Assembly (NCBI RefSeq): GCF_002591975.1 | Contig: NZ_NVQE01000014.1 | Location: 1-64,000, forward strand | Direction of reading: 5' to 3' | Source of the DNA: Mycobacterium neglectum | GTDB lineage: Bacteria > Actinomycetota > Actinomycetes > Mycobacteriales > Mycobacteriaceae | DNA length: 64,000 bases | In this document: positions 8,082 through 16,087 of the stretch, piece after piece | How the letters are laid out: the number at the start of each line of letters is the position of its first letter | Numbering within the stretch: the first letter of the stretch is position 1 | Made by a program: the position numbers and the translations under genes | Notes under the pieces: generated by a model | Told to the model about the DNA's origin: nothing | Seen by the model: only the letters and a program-made list of their open reading frames with translations | Database searches by the model: none

Positions 8082-9575
8082 ATGAGCACGAGTGACCAGG
8101 TGCGCGCGATCCTGGGCGGAACCATCCAGGCCTACCGCTCCGACCCCGCCTACGCGCAGCGTCCCGATGTGCACAACGAGTTGGACCGGATCGGCCGCCG
8201 ACTCAATCAGCCGATCCGCATCGCGCTGGCGGGCACCCTCAAGGCGGGCAAGTCGACTCTGGTGAATGCCCTTGTGGGCGAGGACATTGCGCCCACCGAC
8301 GCGACCGAGGCCACCCGCATCGTCACCTGGTTTCGGCACGGGCCCACACCCAAGGTGACCGCCAACCATCGGGGCGGTAGGCGGTCCAATGTGCCGATCG
8401 GCCGCGACGCCGTCGAGGGTGGTCTCACTTTTGACTTCGCCACCGTCGATCCGGAGGACGTCGTCGACCTGGACGTGGAGTGGCCCGCCTCAGAACTCAT
8501 CGACACCACGATCATCGACACCCCCGGGACGTCGTCGCTGTCCCGGGACGTTTCTCAACGCACACTGCGGCTGCTGGTGCCCGACGACGGCGTCCCGCGC
8601 ATCGACGCGGTGGTGTTCTTGCTCCGCACCCTCAATGCCGCCGATATCGCGCTGCTCATGCAGATCGGCGAGCTGGTCGGGGGGTCTGCCGGGGCGCTGG
8701 GGGTGATCGGCGTCGCGTCGCGCGCCGACGAGATCGGTGCGGGCCGGATCGACGCGATGTTGTCGGCCAAGGACGTGGCGGCCCGGTTCACCAGCGAGAT
8801 GGACAAGACCGGAATCTGCCAGGCGGTGGTGCCGGTGTCGGGGCTGCTCGCGCTCACTGCACGCACGCTGAGGCAGAGCGAGTTCGTCGCGTTGGAAAAG
8901 CTGGCCGGGGTCGACGCCACAGAGCTGGCCAAGGCGATGCTTTCGGTGGACAGATTCGTCCGCGAGGACAGTTCATTGCCGGTCGACGCCGCCACCCGGG
9001 CCGCGTTGCTCGACCGGTTCGGCATGTTCGGGATCAGGATCTCGATCGCCGTGCTGCGCGCGGGAGTCAGCGACTCGGTGGCACTGGCCGACGAACTATT
9101 GGAACGCAGCGGGTTGATCGCGTTGCGCGATGTGATCGACCAGCAGTTCGCCCAGCGTTCGGACCTACTCAAAGCGCACACCGCACTGCTCTCGCTGCGA
9201 CGCTTCGTGGAGAGCAACCCCATCTACGCGAGCCGTCACATCATTGCCGACATCGACCCGCTGCTGGCCGACGCCCACGCGTTCGAGGAGTTGCGGCTCC
9301 TCAGTCAATTACGTTCTCGGCCAACAACATTGAACGACGACGAGATGGCATCACTGCGACGCATCATCGGCGGCTCCGGCACCGACGCCGCCAGCAGGCT
9401 CGGACTGCAACCCGATGCCCCGTACGACGGCCCCCGCGCTGCGTTCGCGGCCGCTCAGCGCTGGCGCCGACGTTCCGAACACCCGCTCAATGATCCGTTC
9501 ACGACGCGCGCCTGCCGGGCGGCGGTGCGCAGCGCCGAGGCGCTGGTCGCGGAGTATGCGGCCATGGGCCGCTAG
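8082..9575 (+). CDS. iniC: IniC, dynamin-like GTPase partner of IniA
   Basis: 497 aa. P-loop GTLKAGKS (51-58), DTPG (146-149) and SRAD (213-216) give a dynamin-type GTPase, shorter than IniA and without its clear membrane hairpin. It is the last gene of iniBAC and probably pairs with IniA at the membrane. The start lacks a clear ribosome-binding site. TAAGCT at 8067-8072 lies nine bases before the ATG and could be the -10 of a short-leader internal promoter. Its TAG stop shares the CTAG palindrome 9572-9575 with the stop of the convergent downstream gene. Confidence 0.94.
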   Translation: MSTSDQVRAILGGTIQAYRSDPAYAQRPDVHNELDRIGRRLNQPIRIALAGTLKAGKSTLVNALVGEDIAPTDATEATRIVTWFRHGPTPKVTANHRGGRRSNVPIGRDAVEGGLTFDFATVDPEDVVDLDVEWPASELIDTTIIDTPGTSSLSRDVSQRTLRLLVPDDGVPRIDAVVFLLRTLNAADIALLMQIGELVGGSAGALGVIGVASRADEIGAGRIDAMLSAKDVAARFTSEMDKTGICQAVVPVSGLLALTARTLRQSEFVALEKLAGVDATELAKAMLSVDRFVREDSSLPVDAATRAALLDRFGMFGIRISIAVLRAGVSDSVALADELLERSGLIALRDVIDQQFAQRSDLLKAHTALLSLRRFVESNPIYASRHIIADIDPLLADAHAFEELRLLSQLRSRPTTLNDDEMASLRRIIGGSGTDAASRLGLQPDAPYDGPRAAFAAAQRWRRRSEHPLNDPFTTRACRAAVRSAEALVAEYAAMGR

Positions 9576-10069
9576 GGAGCGTCCGGTGTCACCGTTTCGG
9601 TGACCGTGCTGGTCTCCGTACTCGTACTGATACTGGTGCTGACGCTCGTCGACGGCGGGGTCGTCGTAGTGGTGGTGGTTGTCGTCGGCGGAGTGGTGGT
9701 TGTCGTTGTGGTCGTCGCCTCGGTGGTCGTCGGCGTCTCGGTCACCGTCACGGTCTCGGGCGCCGATGTCGTCGTCGGCGCCACCGATCGCGACGTCGTG
9801 GTGAGCGGTGTCAACGTGGTCTGCTCGGAGGGTGCGTCATCGCCACCGGTGATGAGCTTGGCCAATCCGAACACGATCAGCGCGATGATCACCACCCCAA
9901 GGGCGCCGAGGCCGACGAGCGCGGCAGGTTTGCGAAACCACGGGACCTCATCACCGGGGCCGCTAGGGGGCCCGGGCGGTTCGTCGTATCCGCCGCCGCC
10001 GTAGTTGGCGTAGACGGTTGGGTCGTCGTCCGGATGGTTCTGGTCGTCAGGGGGTCCGTATCGCGCCAC
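9572..10069 (-). CDS. Single-pass membrane protein with Thr-rich tail
   Basis: 165 aa. A ~40-residue acidic/Pro/Gly cytoplasmic part (YANYGGGGYDEPPGPP) leads to WFRKP, one membrane helix at ~49-72, and an outside tail of ~90 Thr, Pro and Ser residues. The start is GTG. TACTAT at 10078-10083 lies eight bases upstream of it, which suggests a very short leader. The tract before the start resembles those at 10517 and 12308, so these genes are probably paralogous. The Thr-rich tail may be O-mannosylated, as in other mycobacterial surface proteins, but this is inference. Function unknown. Confidence 0.7.
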   Translation of the reverse strand: MARYGPPDDQNHPDDDPTVYANYGGGGYDEPPGPPSGPGDEVPWFRKPAALVGLGALGVVIIALIVFGLAKLITGGDDAPSEQTTLTPLTTTSRSVAPTTTSAPETVTVTETPTTTEATTTTTTTTPPTTTTTTTTTPPSTSVSTSISTSTETSTVTETVTPDAP

Positions 10070-10088
10070 GGGAACCGATAGTAGGCGC

Positions 10089-10517
10089 TCAGGGAAAGGG
10101 ATTGAGCGTGCGCGTCACATTGGTGCGCGGTCGCTGCCGCGTTGTTCTGGTGGTGGGTCCGTCGTCGTCCTCGTCTGTCGCGCGAGTCGTCGTTCGCCGG
10201 GTCGAGGACGTCTCGCTGCTACTCGAAGTCGTCGAAGAAGGCGGGTCGATGTCGGTCGTCTCCGGCGGGCTCGTGCTCGTGATCGTCTGTGTGGTGGTGG
10301 AGGAGGCGGCTGCCGATTCTGGGTCGGTGGCGGAATACGTGGGCGCGACGAAGTCGAGTGGGGCGGGTTCCGTTTCGCCGAACTGTCGGGCCATTGCCGT
10401 CGCCGCGACGATCAGGATGCCGATCACCAGGATCGCGAGAACGCTCACTCCGACCACGGTCGATGTGCGGTTGTGCCAGGGTTGCCCATCGTCATCGTCA
10501 TAATCCCGCCGGGCCAC
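10089..10517 (-). CDS. Single-pass membrane protein with Ser/Thr-rich tail
   Basis: 142 aa. An acidic start (RRDYDDDDGQPWHNR), one membrane helix at ~20-43, then an outside Ser/Thr/Pro tail rich in Arg and Asp (SSTTSSSSETSSTRRTTTR). The GTG at 10517 follows TACTAT (10524-10529) by six bases, a leaderless arrangement. About 85 bases covering promoter and N-terminus are duplicated at 12261-12341. It shares the helix-plus-tail layout with the next gene downstream. Function unknown; an envelope role is likely from the topology. Confidence 0.7.
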   Translation of the reverse strand: MARRDYDDDDGQPWHNRTSTVVGVSVLAILVIGILIVAATAMARQFGETEPAPLDFVAPTYSATDPESAAASSTTTQTITSTSPPETTDIDPPSSTTSSSSETSSTRRTTTRATDEDDDGPTTRTTRQRPRTNVTRTLNPFP

Positions 10518-10552
10518 GGGCAGATAGTAGCGGCGACGTGCTGGTCGGCGCC
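10467..10552 (-). repeat. Duplicated promoter/N-terminus segment, copy 1
   Basis: This segment holds the -10 box, GTG start and first 17 codons of the Ser/Thr-rich membrane protein. Its upstream ~40 bases are nearly identical to 12301-12341 (shared CAGATAGTAGCGGCGACGTG), and the coding part is clearly similar (DDD, QPWHNR). Copy 2 is cut short within a gene scar. Confidence 0.8.
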
Positions 10553-10555
10553 TGT

Positions 10556-11500
10556 TCAGCTGAGCTGGGGGATGACCTCTGCGGCGAAGAAGTCCACGTG
10601 GTCGAGATCGGACATGTCCAGTACCTGCAGGTAGGCCCGCTGAACGCCGATCTCTCGGTAGGCACCGAGTTTGTCGGCGATCTCCCCGGGTGTTCCCACC
10701 AGCGGGGAGTTGCTGCGCAGCTCATCGACCTCGCGACCGATCGCGGCGGCACGACGCGCGATCTCCTGCTCGTCACGGCCGGCGCACACCACGAAGGCCG
10801 CGGAGTACGTCAGCGACCCGGGGGATCGTCCCGCGTCGGCCAGCGCCGAGGCCACCCGTTCGAACTGGGTCGCAGTCACCTCCAGAGGCGCGAAAGGAAT
10901 GTTGAACTCGGCGGCGAACGTCGCGGCCAGCGCCGGTGTGCGCTTGGCGCCCGCGCCTCCGATGATGATCGGCGGATGAGGTGACTGGACCGGTTTGGGC
11001 AGGGCGGGCGAGTCCGCGACGGTGTAGTGGCTGCCCGAATAGTCGAACGTCTCGCCGGGCGGTGTCGTCCAGAGCCCTCTGATGATGTCCAGCTGTTCGG
11101 TCAACCGGTCGAACCGCTCGCCCAGCGGAGGGAACGGGATGGCATAAGCCTTGTGCTCGGCTTCGAACCAGCCCGCACCAAGGCCCAATTCCACCCGCCC
11201 GCCGCTCATCTCGTCGACTTGTGCGACGGCGATCGCGAGTGGTCCTGGATAGCGGAAGGTGGCCGAGGTGACCATCGTGCCCAGCCGGATCGAGGTCGTC
11301 TCGCGGGCGATGGCGCCCAGCGTGACCCAGGAGTCGGTGGGCCCGGGCATGCCGTCGCCGCTCATGGCGGTGTAGTGGTCGGAGCGGAAGAACGCCGAGT
11401 ACCCGGCGGCCTCTGCGGTGCGGGCGACCGCCAATTGGTCGGCGTAGGTGGCGCCCTGCTGGGGTTCGACGAAGACCCGGAAATCCAGTGGTGAATCCAC
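10556..11500 (-). CDS. LLM-class F420-dependent oxidoreductase (Rv1855c-like)
   Basis: 314 aa from a GTG start (VDSPLDFRVFVEPQQGATY). It is a luciferase-like TIM-barrel protein. Conserved stretches include FRSDHY near the start, RLGTMVTSATFRYPG, QVDEMSGGRVELGLGAGW and ERFDRLTEQLDIIRGLW. They place it in the TIGR03560/Rv1855c group, which is predicted to use cofactor F420 for hydride transfer. The substrate is unknown. The frame is open to 11683, but similarity starts at DFRVFVEPQQ, which supports the GTG. It lies ten bases after the DUF3298-type gene and is probably co-transcribed with the minus-strand accessory cluster. Confidence 0.85.
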   Translation of the reverse strand: MDSPLDFRVFVEPQQGATYADQLAVARTAEAAGYSAFFRSDHYTAMSGDGMPGPTDSWVTLGAIARETTSIRLGTMVTSATFRYPGPLAIAVAQVDEMSGGRVELGLGAGWFEAEHKAYAIPFPPLGERFDRLTEQLDIIRGLWTTPPGETFDYSGSHYTVADSPALPKPVQSPHPPIIIGGAGAKRTPALAATFAAEFNIPFAPLEVTATQFERVASALADAGRSPGSLTYSAAFVVCAGRDEQEIARRAAAIGREVDELRSNSPLVGTPGEIADKLGAYREIGVQRAYLQVLDMSDLDHVDFFAAEVIPQLS

Positions 11501-11510
11501 GAACCCCAGC

Positions 11511-12188
11511 CTAGGCCCGGGCGAGCCCGGCCATGCCGGGGGTGAGTACGTCCGTGAGCGTCGACCACGGCACGGTGATCGACGGCGGCCAGAACAGCAG
11601 CGACGATGGGAAGTGGAGTTCGATGCCGTTCGCGGTCGGGATCCAATTCGCGAAGTTCTCCGGCTTCGCCGCGATCCCGTCATAGTTGGTCAAGACCCTG
11701 GTCTGCTCAGCCAATCGGGCCAGACCCCGCTGATGATCGGTGAACAGGTCGACGACCTCGATGGGTTTGCCCGAGCGGCTGTCGATGACGACGGTGCCGA
11801 CATATCGAATGACCTGGGCTCGCATGTCGGCCGACCAGGTGCCCGCGATGACCTGTCCGATCGCGATGTTTCGGAATGTCACCTGCGTCTCGGACTCGAA
11901 TTCCCACGCGAGGTCCTTCGGGGTGTCGGCGCGGACGCGGTCGATCACCTGGTGAGCCGAGGCCTGGCTGGCGGCGTTGAACACCTCGACGACCGCGGGC
12001 TCGCCCCCGGATAACTGACTCGCCTGCAAGCGCCAGTGGCCCAAGCCGTCGGGTGTTACGCCGTCTAGCGAAGTCATCGTCACGGTGTAGGTCTTGCCAC
12101 CCGAGATTCCGGTTTCCGCCGACGTCGGCGCGGCCAGCGCGACCGTCAACACAAGGACGGCACCGGCGGTCACTGCGCGAATGAGCAT
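11511..12188 (-). CDS. Secreted RsiV/MPT64-like (DUF3298-type) protein
   Basis: 225 aa. A Sec signal peptide (LIRAVTAGAVLVLTVALAAPTSA) precedes a globular domain. The C-terminal half contains RYVGTVVIDSRSGKPIEVVDLF and NWIPTANGIELHFPSSLL, typical of the DUF3298/RsiV fold shared with the secreted antigen MPT64. The ATG at 12188 gives a proper signal peptide. The frame also runs upstream in phase to a GTG at 12308 within a gene scar that has its own -10 box, which would add 40 residues before the signal peptide. No clear ribosome-binding site precedes the ATG, so it may depend on that upstream translation. Role unknown. Confidence 0.75.
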   Translation of the reverse strand: MLIRAVTAGAVLVLTVALAAPTSAETGISGGKTYTVTMTSLDGVTPDGLGHWRLQASQLSGGEPAVVEVFNAASQASAHQVIDRVRADTPKDLAWEFESETQVTFRNIAIGQVIAGTWSADMRAQVIRYVGTVVIDSRSGKPIEVVDLFTDHQRGLARLAEQTRVLTNYDGIAAKPENFANWIPTANGIELHFPSSLLFWPPSITVPWSTLTDVLTPGMAGLARA

Positions 12189-12193
12189 GAGAC

Positions 12194-12308
12194 TCAGAAG
12201 ACTTCGACGCCGGAGATGTTGATGAACATGCCCCGGCCGGTGCCGTCGTTGCTGAACCGGGCGGTTATGCCAGGGCTGCCGGTCGTCGTCGTAATTCTGC
12301 CGGGCCAC
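12194..12308 (-). pseudogene. Chimeric scar: start of a membrane-protein paralogue joined to an lpqJ 3' end
   Basis: From the GTG at 12308 the first 16 codons (ARQNYDDDRQPWHNR) copy the N-terminus of the protein encoded at 10517. At about 12260 the similarity switches and the next 66 bases, in another frame, encode RFSNDGTGRGMFINISGVEV plus F and a stop. This nearly equals the C-terminus of the LpqJ-like lipoprotein at 16892. TACTAT (12316-12321) is kept seven bases before the GTG. The scar is best explained by duplication followed by deletion joining two gene ends. Confidence 0.75.
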
Positions 12309-12341
12309 GGGGCAGATAGTAGCGGCGACGTGCTGGTGGGC
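12261..12341 (-). repeat. Duplicated promoter/N-terminus segment, copy 2
   Basis: Partner of 10467-10552. The non-coding ~40 bases are nearly identical and keep the TACTAT -10 box and GTG start. The coding similarity stops at the junction near 12260. Confidence 0.8.
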
Positions 12342-12347
12342 GTCCCG

Positions 12348-13586
12348 CTACGGCGTCGTCTTGCGCCGCCGGCCGGACAGGACGAAGAACACAACCGCGC
12401 CAATCGCCAGCACTCCGGCGACGGCCGCGATGATGACCAGCGGTTTGACCCCCTCCTTCTCGGCCGGCGCTGCGGCATCATTGCTGGTCAGCTGCACCTG
12501 ATAGCCCGGCAGCGGACCTTGCGACGGCTTGGCGAGGCCGGGCAGTTGCTGGGTGCTGGTGACCTCGAACAAGCGCTCGCCACCCGCGGTTTTGCTCCAC
12601 GTTCCCCACGCGGGGGTCTCGTCGTCGAGCAGTACGCGGTGACCACCGATCGACGGATCGTCGCCGAGGTCGGCCAGCGTCTTGACCCGGAACGGCTTCG
12701 ACGATTTATCGTTGTACTTGAGTTGCACCAGCACGTTCTTGAAGGTCGTGGGCGGCGCGGGCTTTGCGGGCGGCGGCTGGCCGGGTGCCGGCTGGTAACC
12801 GCCGCCGGAGAAGCTTCCGGTGGAGACCGTGACAGGCTTGCCCGAGGGGTCCCGGTTCACCGCAGTGAAGCTGTAGACACCGGCGTCCGGGGCGGTGAGC
12901 ACGCCTCGCTGCATCGGCGGGACCTCGAAGGTACGAACGGCGTTGTCGTAGTAGTAGTACATCTCCAGCGGCGTGCTGTACGGATTGGTGAAGACCGGCT
13001 GGTACCAGCTGTCGTAACCGGTCCACGCCGAATTCCATTGCGACACTCCGCTACTCCACGTCGAGGACGTGCTGGTGCTCGTGCTGCTTGACCACGACTC
13101 CAGTGACTCCGTGAGGTCGGTGACCTCGGTGTCTGACGCAGCCGTCGCCTCGACGTCCACAGCTTCGGCGCTGTGCGCCTCGTCGAAGGCCTCCTGCGGT
13201 GCCTCGGCGACGTCGGGTTCGGGGGTGTCGGCATCGACGGCCGGGTCGGCGACGTCCGAATCGCCCGCGTCGCCTTGATCATCCGGCCCTCCGGTGGAGC
13301 CCGATTCGTCGGTACCACCGGCGTCAGGTGCCTCGTCGGCGGGCGGGGGTTCCCCTGCGTCGGGGGCAGGTGCCTCCGGTGCGGAACCGGGCTCGTCGGC
13401 GGCAGGCGCCTCCGGCGCGTCGTCGGCCTCGGAATTATCGGCGACCTCCGACGAGTCGCCGCCGTCGTCGTCGTACGGATCTGCCGTGGCGGGCGGGATG
13501 GCGCCGAACCACACTGCCGTCGTGACTGCAACCGACGACAAGGCGAGGGCGCTGCGACGGTAGACGGCGGTCCGTGCTTCGTTCAT
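12348..13586 (-). CDS. Secreted, C-terminally membrane-anchored acidic surface protein
   Basis: 412 aa. A signal peptide (to PPATA, ~33) is followed by ~150 residues very rich in Asp, Glu, Ala and Pro. A Ser/Thr stretch (STSTSTSSTWSSG) leads to a folded domain with YDSWYQPVFTNPYSTPLEMY and FTAVNRDPSGKPVTV, a second domain, and a C-terminal helix (PLVIIAAVAGVLAIGAVVFF) with RRRK. That is a type-I anchor like a sorting signal but without an LPXTG motif. A strong AGGAGG precedes the ATG at 13586. Two hairpins lie in the gap after the peptidase gene upstream. Function unknown; its position suggests it works with the secreted peptidase. Confidence 0.78.
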   Translation of the reverse strand: MNEARTAVYRRSALALSSVAVTTAVWFGAIPPATADPYDDDGGDSSEVADNSEADDAPEAPAADEPGSAPEAPAPDAGEPPPADEAPDAGGTDESGSTGGPDDQGDAGDSDVADPAVDADTPEPDVAEAPQEAFDEAHSAEAVDVEATAASDTEVTDLTESLESWSSSTSTSTSSTWSSGVSQWNSAWTGYDSWYQPVFTNPYSTPLEMYYYYDNAVRTFEVPPMQRGVLTAPDAGVYSFTAVNRDPSGKPVTVSTGSFSGGGYQPAPGQPPPAKPAPPTTFKNVLVQLKYNDKSSKPFRVKTLADLGDDPSIGGHRVLLDDETPAWGTWSKTAGGERLFEVTSTQQLPGLAKPSQGPLPGYQVQLTSNDAAAPAEKEGVKPLVIIAAVAGVLAIGAVVFFVLSGRRRKTTP

Positions 13587-13603
13587 CTGATCCTCCTGTT
13601 GAG

Positions 13604-13620
13604 TGCCGCCTCGGGCGGCA
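13604..13620 (-). promoter_or_regulatory. Small hairpin just before the surface-protein ribosome-binding site
   Basis: TGCCGCC, loop TCG, GGCGGCA. It ends a few bases before the AGGAGG of the gene starting at 13586 and could influence access to that site. Confidence 0.45.
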
Positions 13621-13641
13621 TGAAAGTCAATGGCCGCTGAA

Positions 13642-13681
13642 CCGCCGGTCCCCCCGGGCCAGGTTGTGGGGGGACCGGCGG
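13642..13681. terminator. 14-bp perfect GC hairpin between peptidase and surface-protein genes
   Basis: CCGCCGGTCCCCCC (13642-13655) and GGGGGGACCGGCGG (13668-13681) pair perfectly around a 12-base loop. There is no T-run on either side. It may stop or slow transcription from the peptidase gene, or stabilise its 3' end. Confidence 0.55.
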
Positions 13682-13693
13682 ACAGCCGCCTCT

Positions 13694-15598
13694 CTACGCC
13701 ACGTCGATGAGTACGCCGAAACCGGAAATGTTGGTCGATGCCGGTCCCGACGTTGACGTGTTCGCGGGCTTGAGCTCGGCGATGATCGTCTCGTAGTCGT
13801 CGGTCTGCCACGCCTTCATGAAGGCGTCCAGCGGGACCTTCATGTTCTTCCCCTGCTCGGCGAAGCCGCTGTCGTTGAGGTAGACGACCCTCTCGGTGAA
13901 GTCGATGCCGGTGATGACCACCTGATGGTCTGCGGCCGAGACGCCCACCGGCAGCGGTTCGTTGTCGACAGCAGCCCAGACGGTTCCGCCGTGAAGTCCG
14001 ACGGACACGGCCTTCTTCTCGTCCAGCGCGAACGCCACGGCTCTCAGGGCCAGGTTGCCCTCCGATTTGCCATAAGTCGTGAGGGTGGCCGAAATGCCGT
14101 GGCGATCAAGCAGAGCGACGGCATCTTTGACGTCGACGCCGTCTTGGCTCTGCAGGCCCTGGTACATCTTCTGGCCCGGGTTGGCAACGCTGTCGGTGGC
14201 CACCGCCTCCGCGACGATCTCGTCTTCGTCTGGCGAGGTTCCCGTGAGCTGGCCGATGACCATCGCCGTCGACATCAAAACGCAGTTCTGGGACGACTGG
14301 GCTCGCCAGTGCTGAGCATTCGTTGCCGGGTCGCCGTAAAGGCCTTCGAAAACAGCCGGGGCGGTGAACCAGTCCGACAAGCCTCGAATGAACTCGGTGA
14401 CTGCGAACGAAATGTAATTGACGAATTCCGTCACTACCACCGCCGCGGTTCTGAAGAGTTCCGAGACCACGAACGTCGTGCTGTCGACGAGGGCCCCCAG
14501 TGGGGAGTCCGCGTATTGCGACGCTAGCCGTTCTTGGAGCGCTTCTGTCCGGGCGGACTGCTCTTCATTGAATGTCGCTATCCGCTGGGCTTGCGCCTTG
14601 TTGAATGCCGCGGTCCGTTCGGCCGATGTGGGATCCAGCGTCAGGTCGCGGGGTACCAACGATGAGGGCGGTTCCGGTACAGATTCCGCCGCTGCGGTCA
14701 GGGCGACGGGCCCCGACTCGTTCGATGGCTCCTCGACGATCAGGGTGTCCGTGGTGTTCTGCGGCATGTCGTCGGTCAATGGGACGGACATCTGCTCGAG
14801 ATCACGGCGTACCAAATCGAGTGAGCCCAACAGCACCCCGGGCAGGGGTGGCGCGACGGGCCCATCAGTTGACAAATCAACGCCCGAGAGCAGGCCGGAC
14901 ACGATGTCTACCGCCGTCACCGATGGAACCGGATCGACGCTCGTCGGAAGCAAGGGGGCGATGCCCACCGTGCGTGTGTTCGTCTCGGTGACAAGTGCAA
15001 TGTCAGCGAAGACTGTTGGGCCGGAGTCGGTCACGTGCGCCAAAGATTTGTAGCCGGTGTCGTGACCCGGCCCTGAGGTCGGCTTGATGCTTTGTGACGC
15101 GGTATCCGGCAAGTCGGTGTCGTGTCGACCCGATCGAGAGTTCCTCGATTCCCTGTCGGTCGTAATCTCGGACACGATCGGAATAGGGGCCTGCGAGATG
15201 TTCTCCGGGACAGTCGGATCGGTCTCGTCACCGTCTGACGTCGTATCCGACGCCGAAATGTCGGGACCGTCGGCCACCGCGCTCGCCGGATCGGCTTCTG
15301 AATCCTCGTCGGGCGGAGTGGCCGCCGAGTCATCTGCACCACCAGCCGTTGCGGGCTTGGTACCGGAGGTGGTCGAACCAGAAGACCCGCTAGACCCGGA
15401 GGATGAGTTCGACGACTCGGATGAAGACGACTCGGATGAAGACGACTCGGATGAAGACGACTCAGATGAACTTGAGGACGAGTCTGAATCGTTCGGTGCG
15501 GCGAAGGCCGCTCCCATCCCTCCGGTGCCGACCAACCCCACTACACCGAGGGAAAACGCCAAGGCTCCGACGCGCGACGCTTGCTTTGATGAATTCAC
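13694..15598 (-). CDS. Secreted C39-like cysteine peptidase with Ser-rich region
   Basis: 634 aa from a GTG with GGAG six bases upstream and an in-frame stop directly before it. A signal peptide (to AAFAAP, ~34) leads to a Ser/Glu repeat (SSSSE units), a long disordered acidic region, and a heptad-like helix (FNKAQAQRIATFNEEQSAR). The C-terminal ~220 residues look like a peptidase C39-like/papain-fold domain: candidate catalytic Cys in SSQNCVLMSTAM, His in ADHQVVITGI and Asn/Asp in VYLNDSGF. There is no ABC transporter beside it, so it is not a classic bacteriocin-exporter C39. The substrate is unknown; the adjacent surface protein is a candidate. Confidence 0.75.
   Translation of the reverse strand: MNSSKQASRVGALAFSLGVVGLVGTGGMGAAFAAPNDSDSSSSSSESSSSESSSSESSSSESSNSSSGSSGSSGSTTSGTKPATAGGADDSAATPPDEDSEADPASAVADGPDISASDTTSDGDETDPTVPENISQAPIPIVSEITTDRESRNSRSGRHDTDLPDTASQSIKPTSGPGHDTGYKSLAHVTDSGPTVFADIALVTETNTRTVGIAPLLPTSVDPVPSVTAVDIVSGLLSGVDLSTDGPVAPPLPGVLLGSLDLVRRDLEQMSVPLTDDMPQNTTDTLIVEEPSNESGPVALTAAAESVPEPPSSLVPRDLTLDPTSAERTAAFNKAQAQRIATFNEEQSARTEALQERLASQYADSPLGALVDSTTFVVSELFRTAAVVVTEFVNYISFAVTEFIRGLSDWFTAPAVFEGLYGDPATNAQHWRAQSSQNCVLMSTAMVIGQLTGTSPDEDEIVAEAVATDSVANPGQKMYQGLQSQDGVDVKDAVALLDRHGISATLTTYGKSEGNLALRAVAFALDEKKAVSVGLHGGTVWAAVDNEPLPVGVSAADHQVVITGIDFTERVVYLNDSGFAEQGKNMKVPLDAFMKAWQTDDYETIIAELKPANTSTSGPASTNISGFGVLIDVA
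15411..15470. repeat. Four 15-bp tandem repeats inside the peptidase gene
   Basis: The unit GACGACTCGGATGAA occurs four times head-to-tail, the last with one G-to-A change. On the minus strand it encodes SSSSE units of the Ser-rich segment. In-frame copy-number change would alter spacer length without breaking the gene. Confidence 0.85.
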
Positions 15599-15635
15599 TT
15601 ATGCTCCGTAAGCTGCTTTTTCGTCGCTGAGAACA

Positions 15636-15863
15636 TCAACTGCTCAACCACACGTACCAAAGGCCGTCGTCGCCCTGACGGCAATCCCAATGCGAGTAGT
15701 TGTCGTCGCCCTGCGCGATCTCGATCTGCGGGCCGTCCACCTGACAGGCTTCAAGCGTCGCGTAGTTGCCCTCTACCTGAACCTCGTCCGCCTGAGCCAC
15801 GCCCAGCCCGAGAGTCAGTAACCCGCCCGCAGCCAGCGCTGCGGCGGCGATGGTTCTCTTCAT
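15636..15863 (-). CDS. Tiny secreted protein with two cysteines
   Basis: 75 aa. A signal peptide (MKRTIAAAALAAGGLLTLGLG, cut after AQA) leaves a mature peptide of about 50 acidic residues with two Cys (ATLEACQVDG and HWDCRQGDD) that could form a disulphide, ending YVWLSS. AAGGGGA lies six bases before the ATG at 15863; an ATG two codons earlier is too close to it. It is the first structural gene after the LuxR regulator and is followed by the peptidase gene 37 bases later. No homology recognised. Confidence 0.65.
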   Translation of the reverse strand: MKRTIAAAALAAGGLLTLGLGVAQADEVQVEGNYATLEACQVDGPQIEIAQGDDNYSHWDCRQGDDGLWYVWLSS

Positions 15864-16023
15864 GCTCATTCCCCTTTTCGAATTGATCCGTTGACCTCGC
15901 TTGGCCATCGGCCCAGCGCCGGTGGGTTTGCGGGTCGGCCTAATTTACGCAACCGTCATGTAACCGCCCGTCCGAAAGTGGGCGAGTTCATTTGTTCAGA
16001 GGACAGAAGTTCGAAAGTGTTGA

Positions 16024-16044
16024 GTGAACAGTCGGCGTGTTCAC
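16024..16044. promoter_or_regulatory. Inverted repeat GTGAACA-N7-TGTTCAC upstream of the secreted-protein genes
   Basis: A perfect 7-bp inverted repeat (16024-16030 and 16038-16044) lies between the LuxR regulator stop and the start of the tiny secreted protein. Its spacing suits a dimeric regulator, possibly the LuxR protein encoded next to it. There is only positional support. Confidence 0.4.
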
Positions 16045-16087
16045 CATCGCGTCGAAAAGAGCCGGCTACCTATCGCAACTCGTCGCG

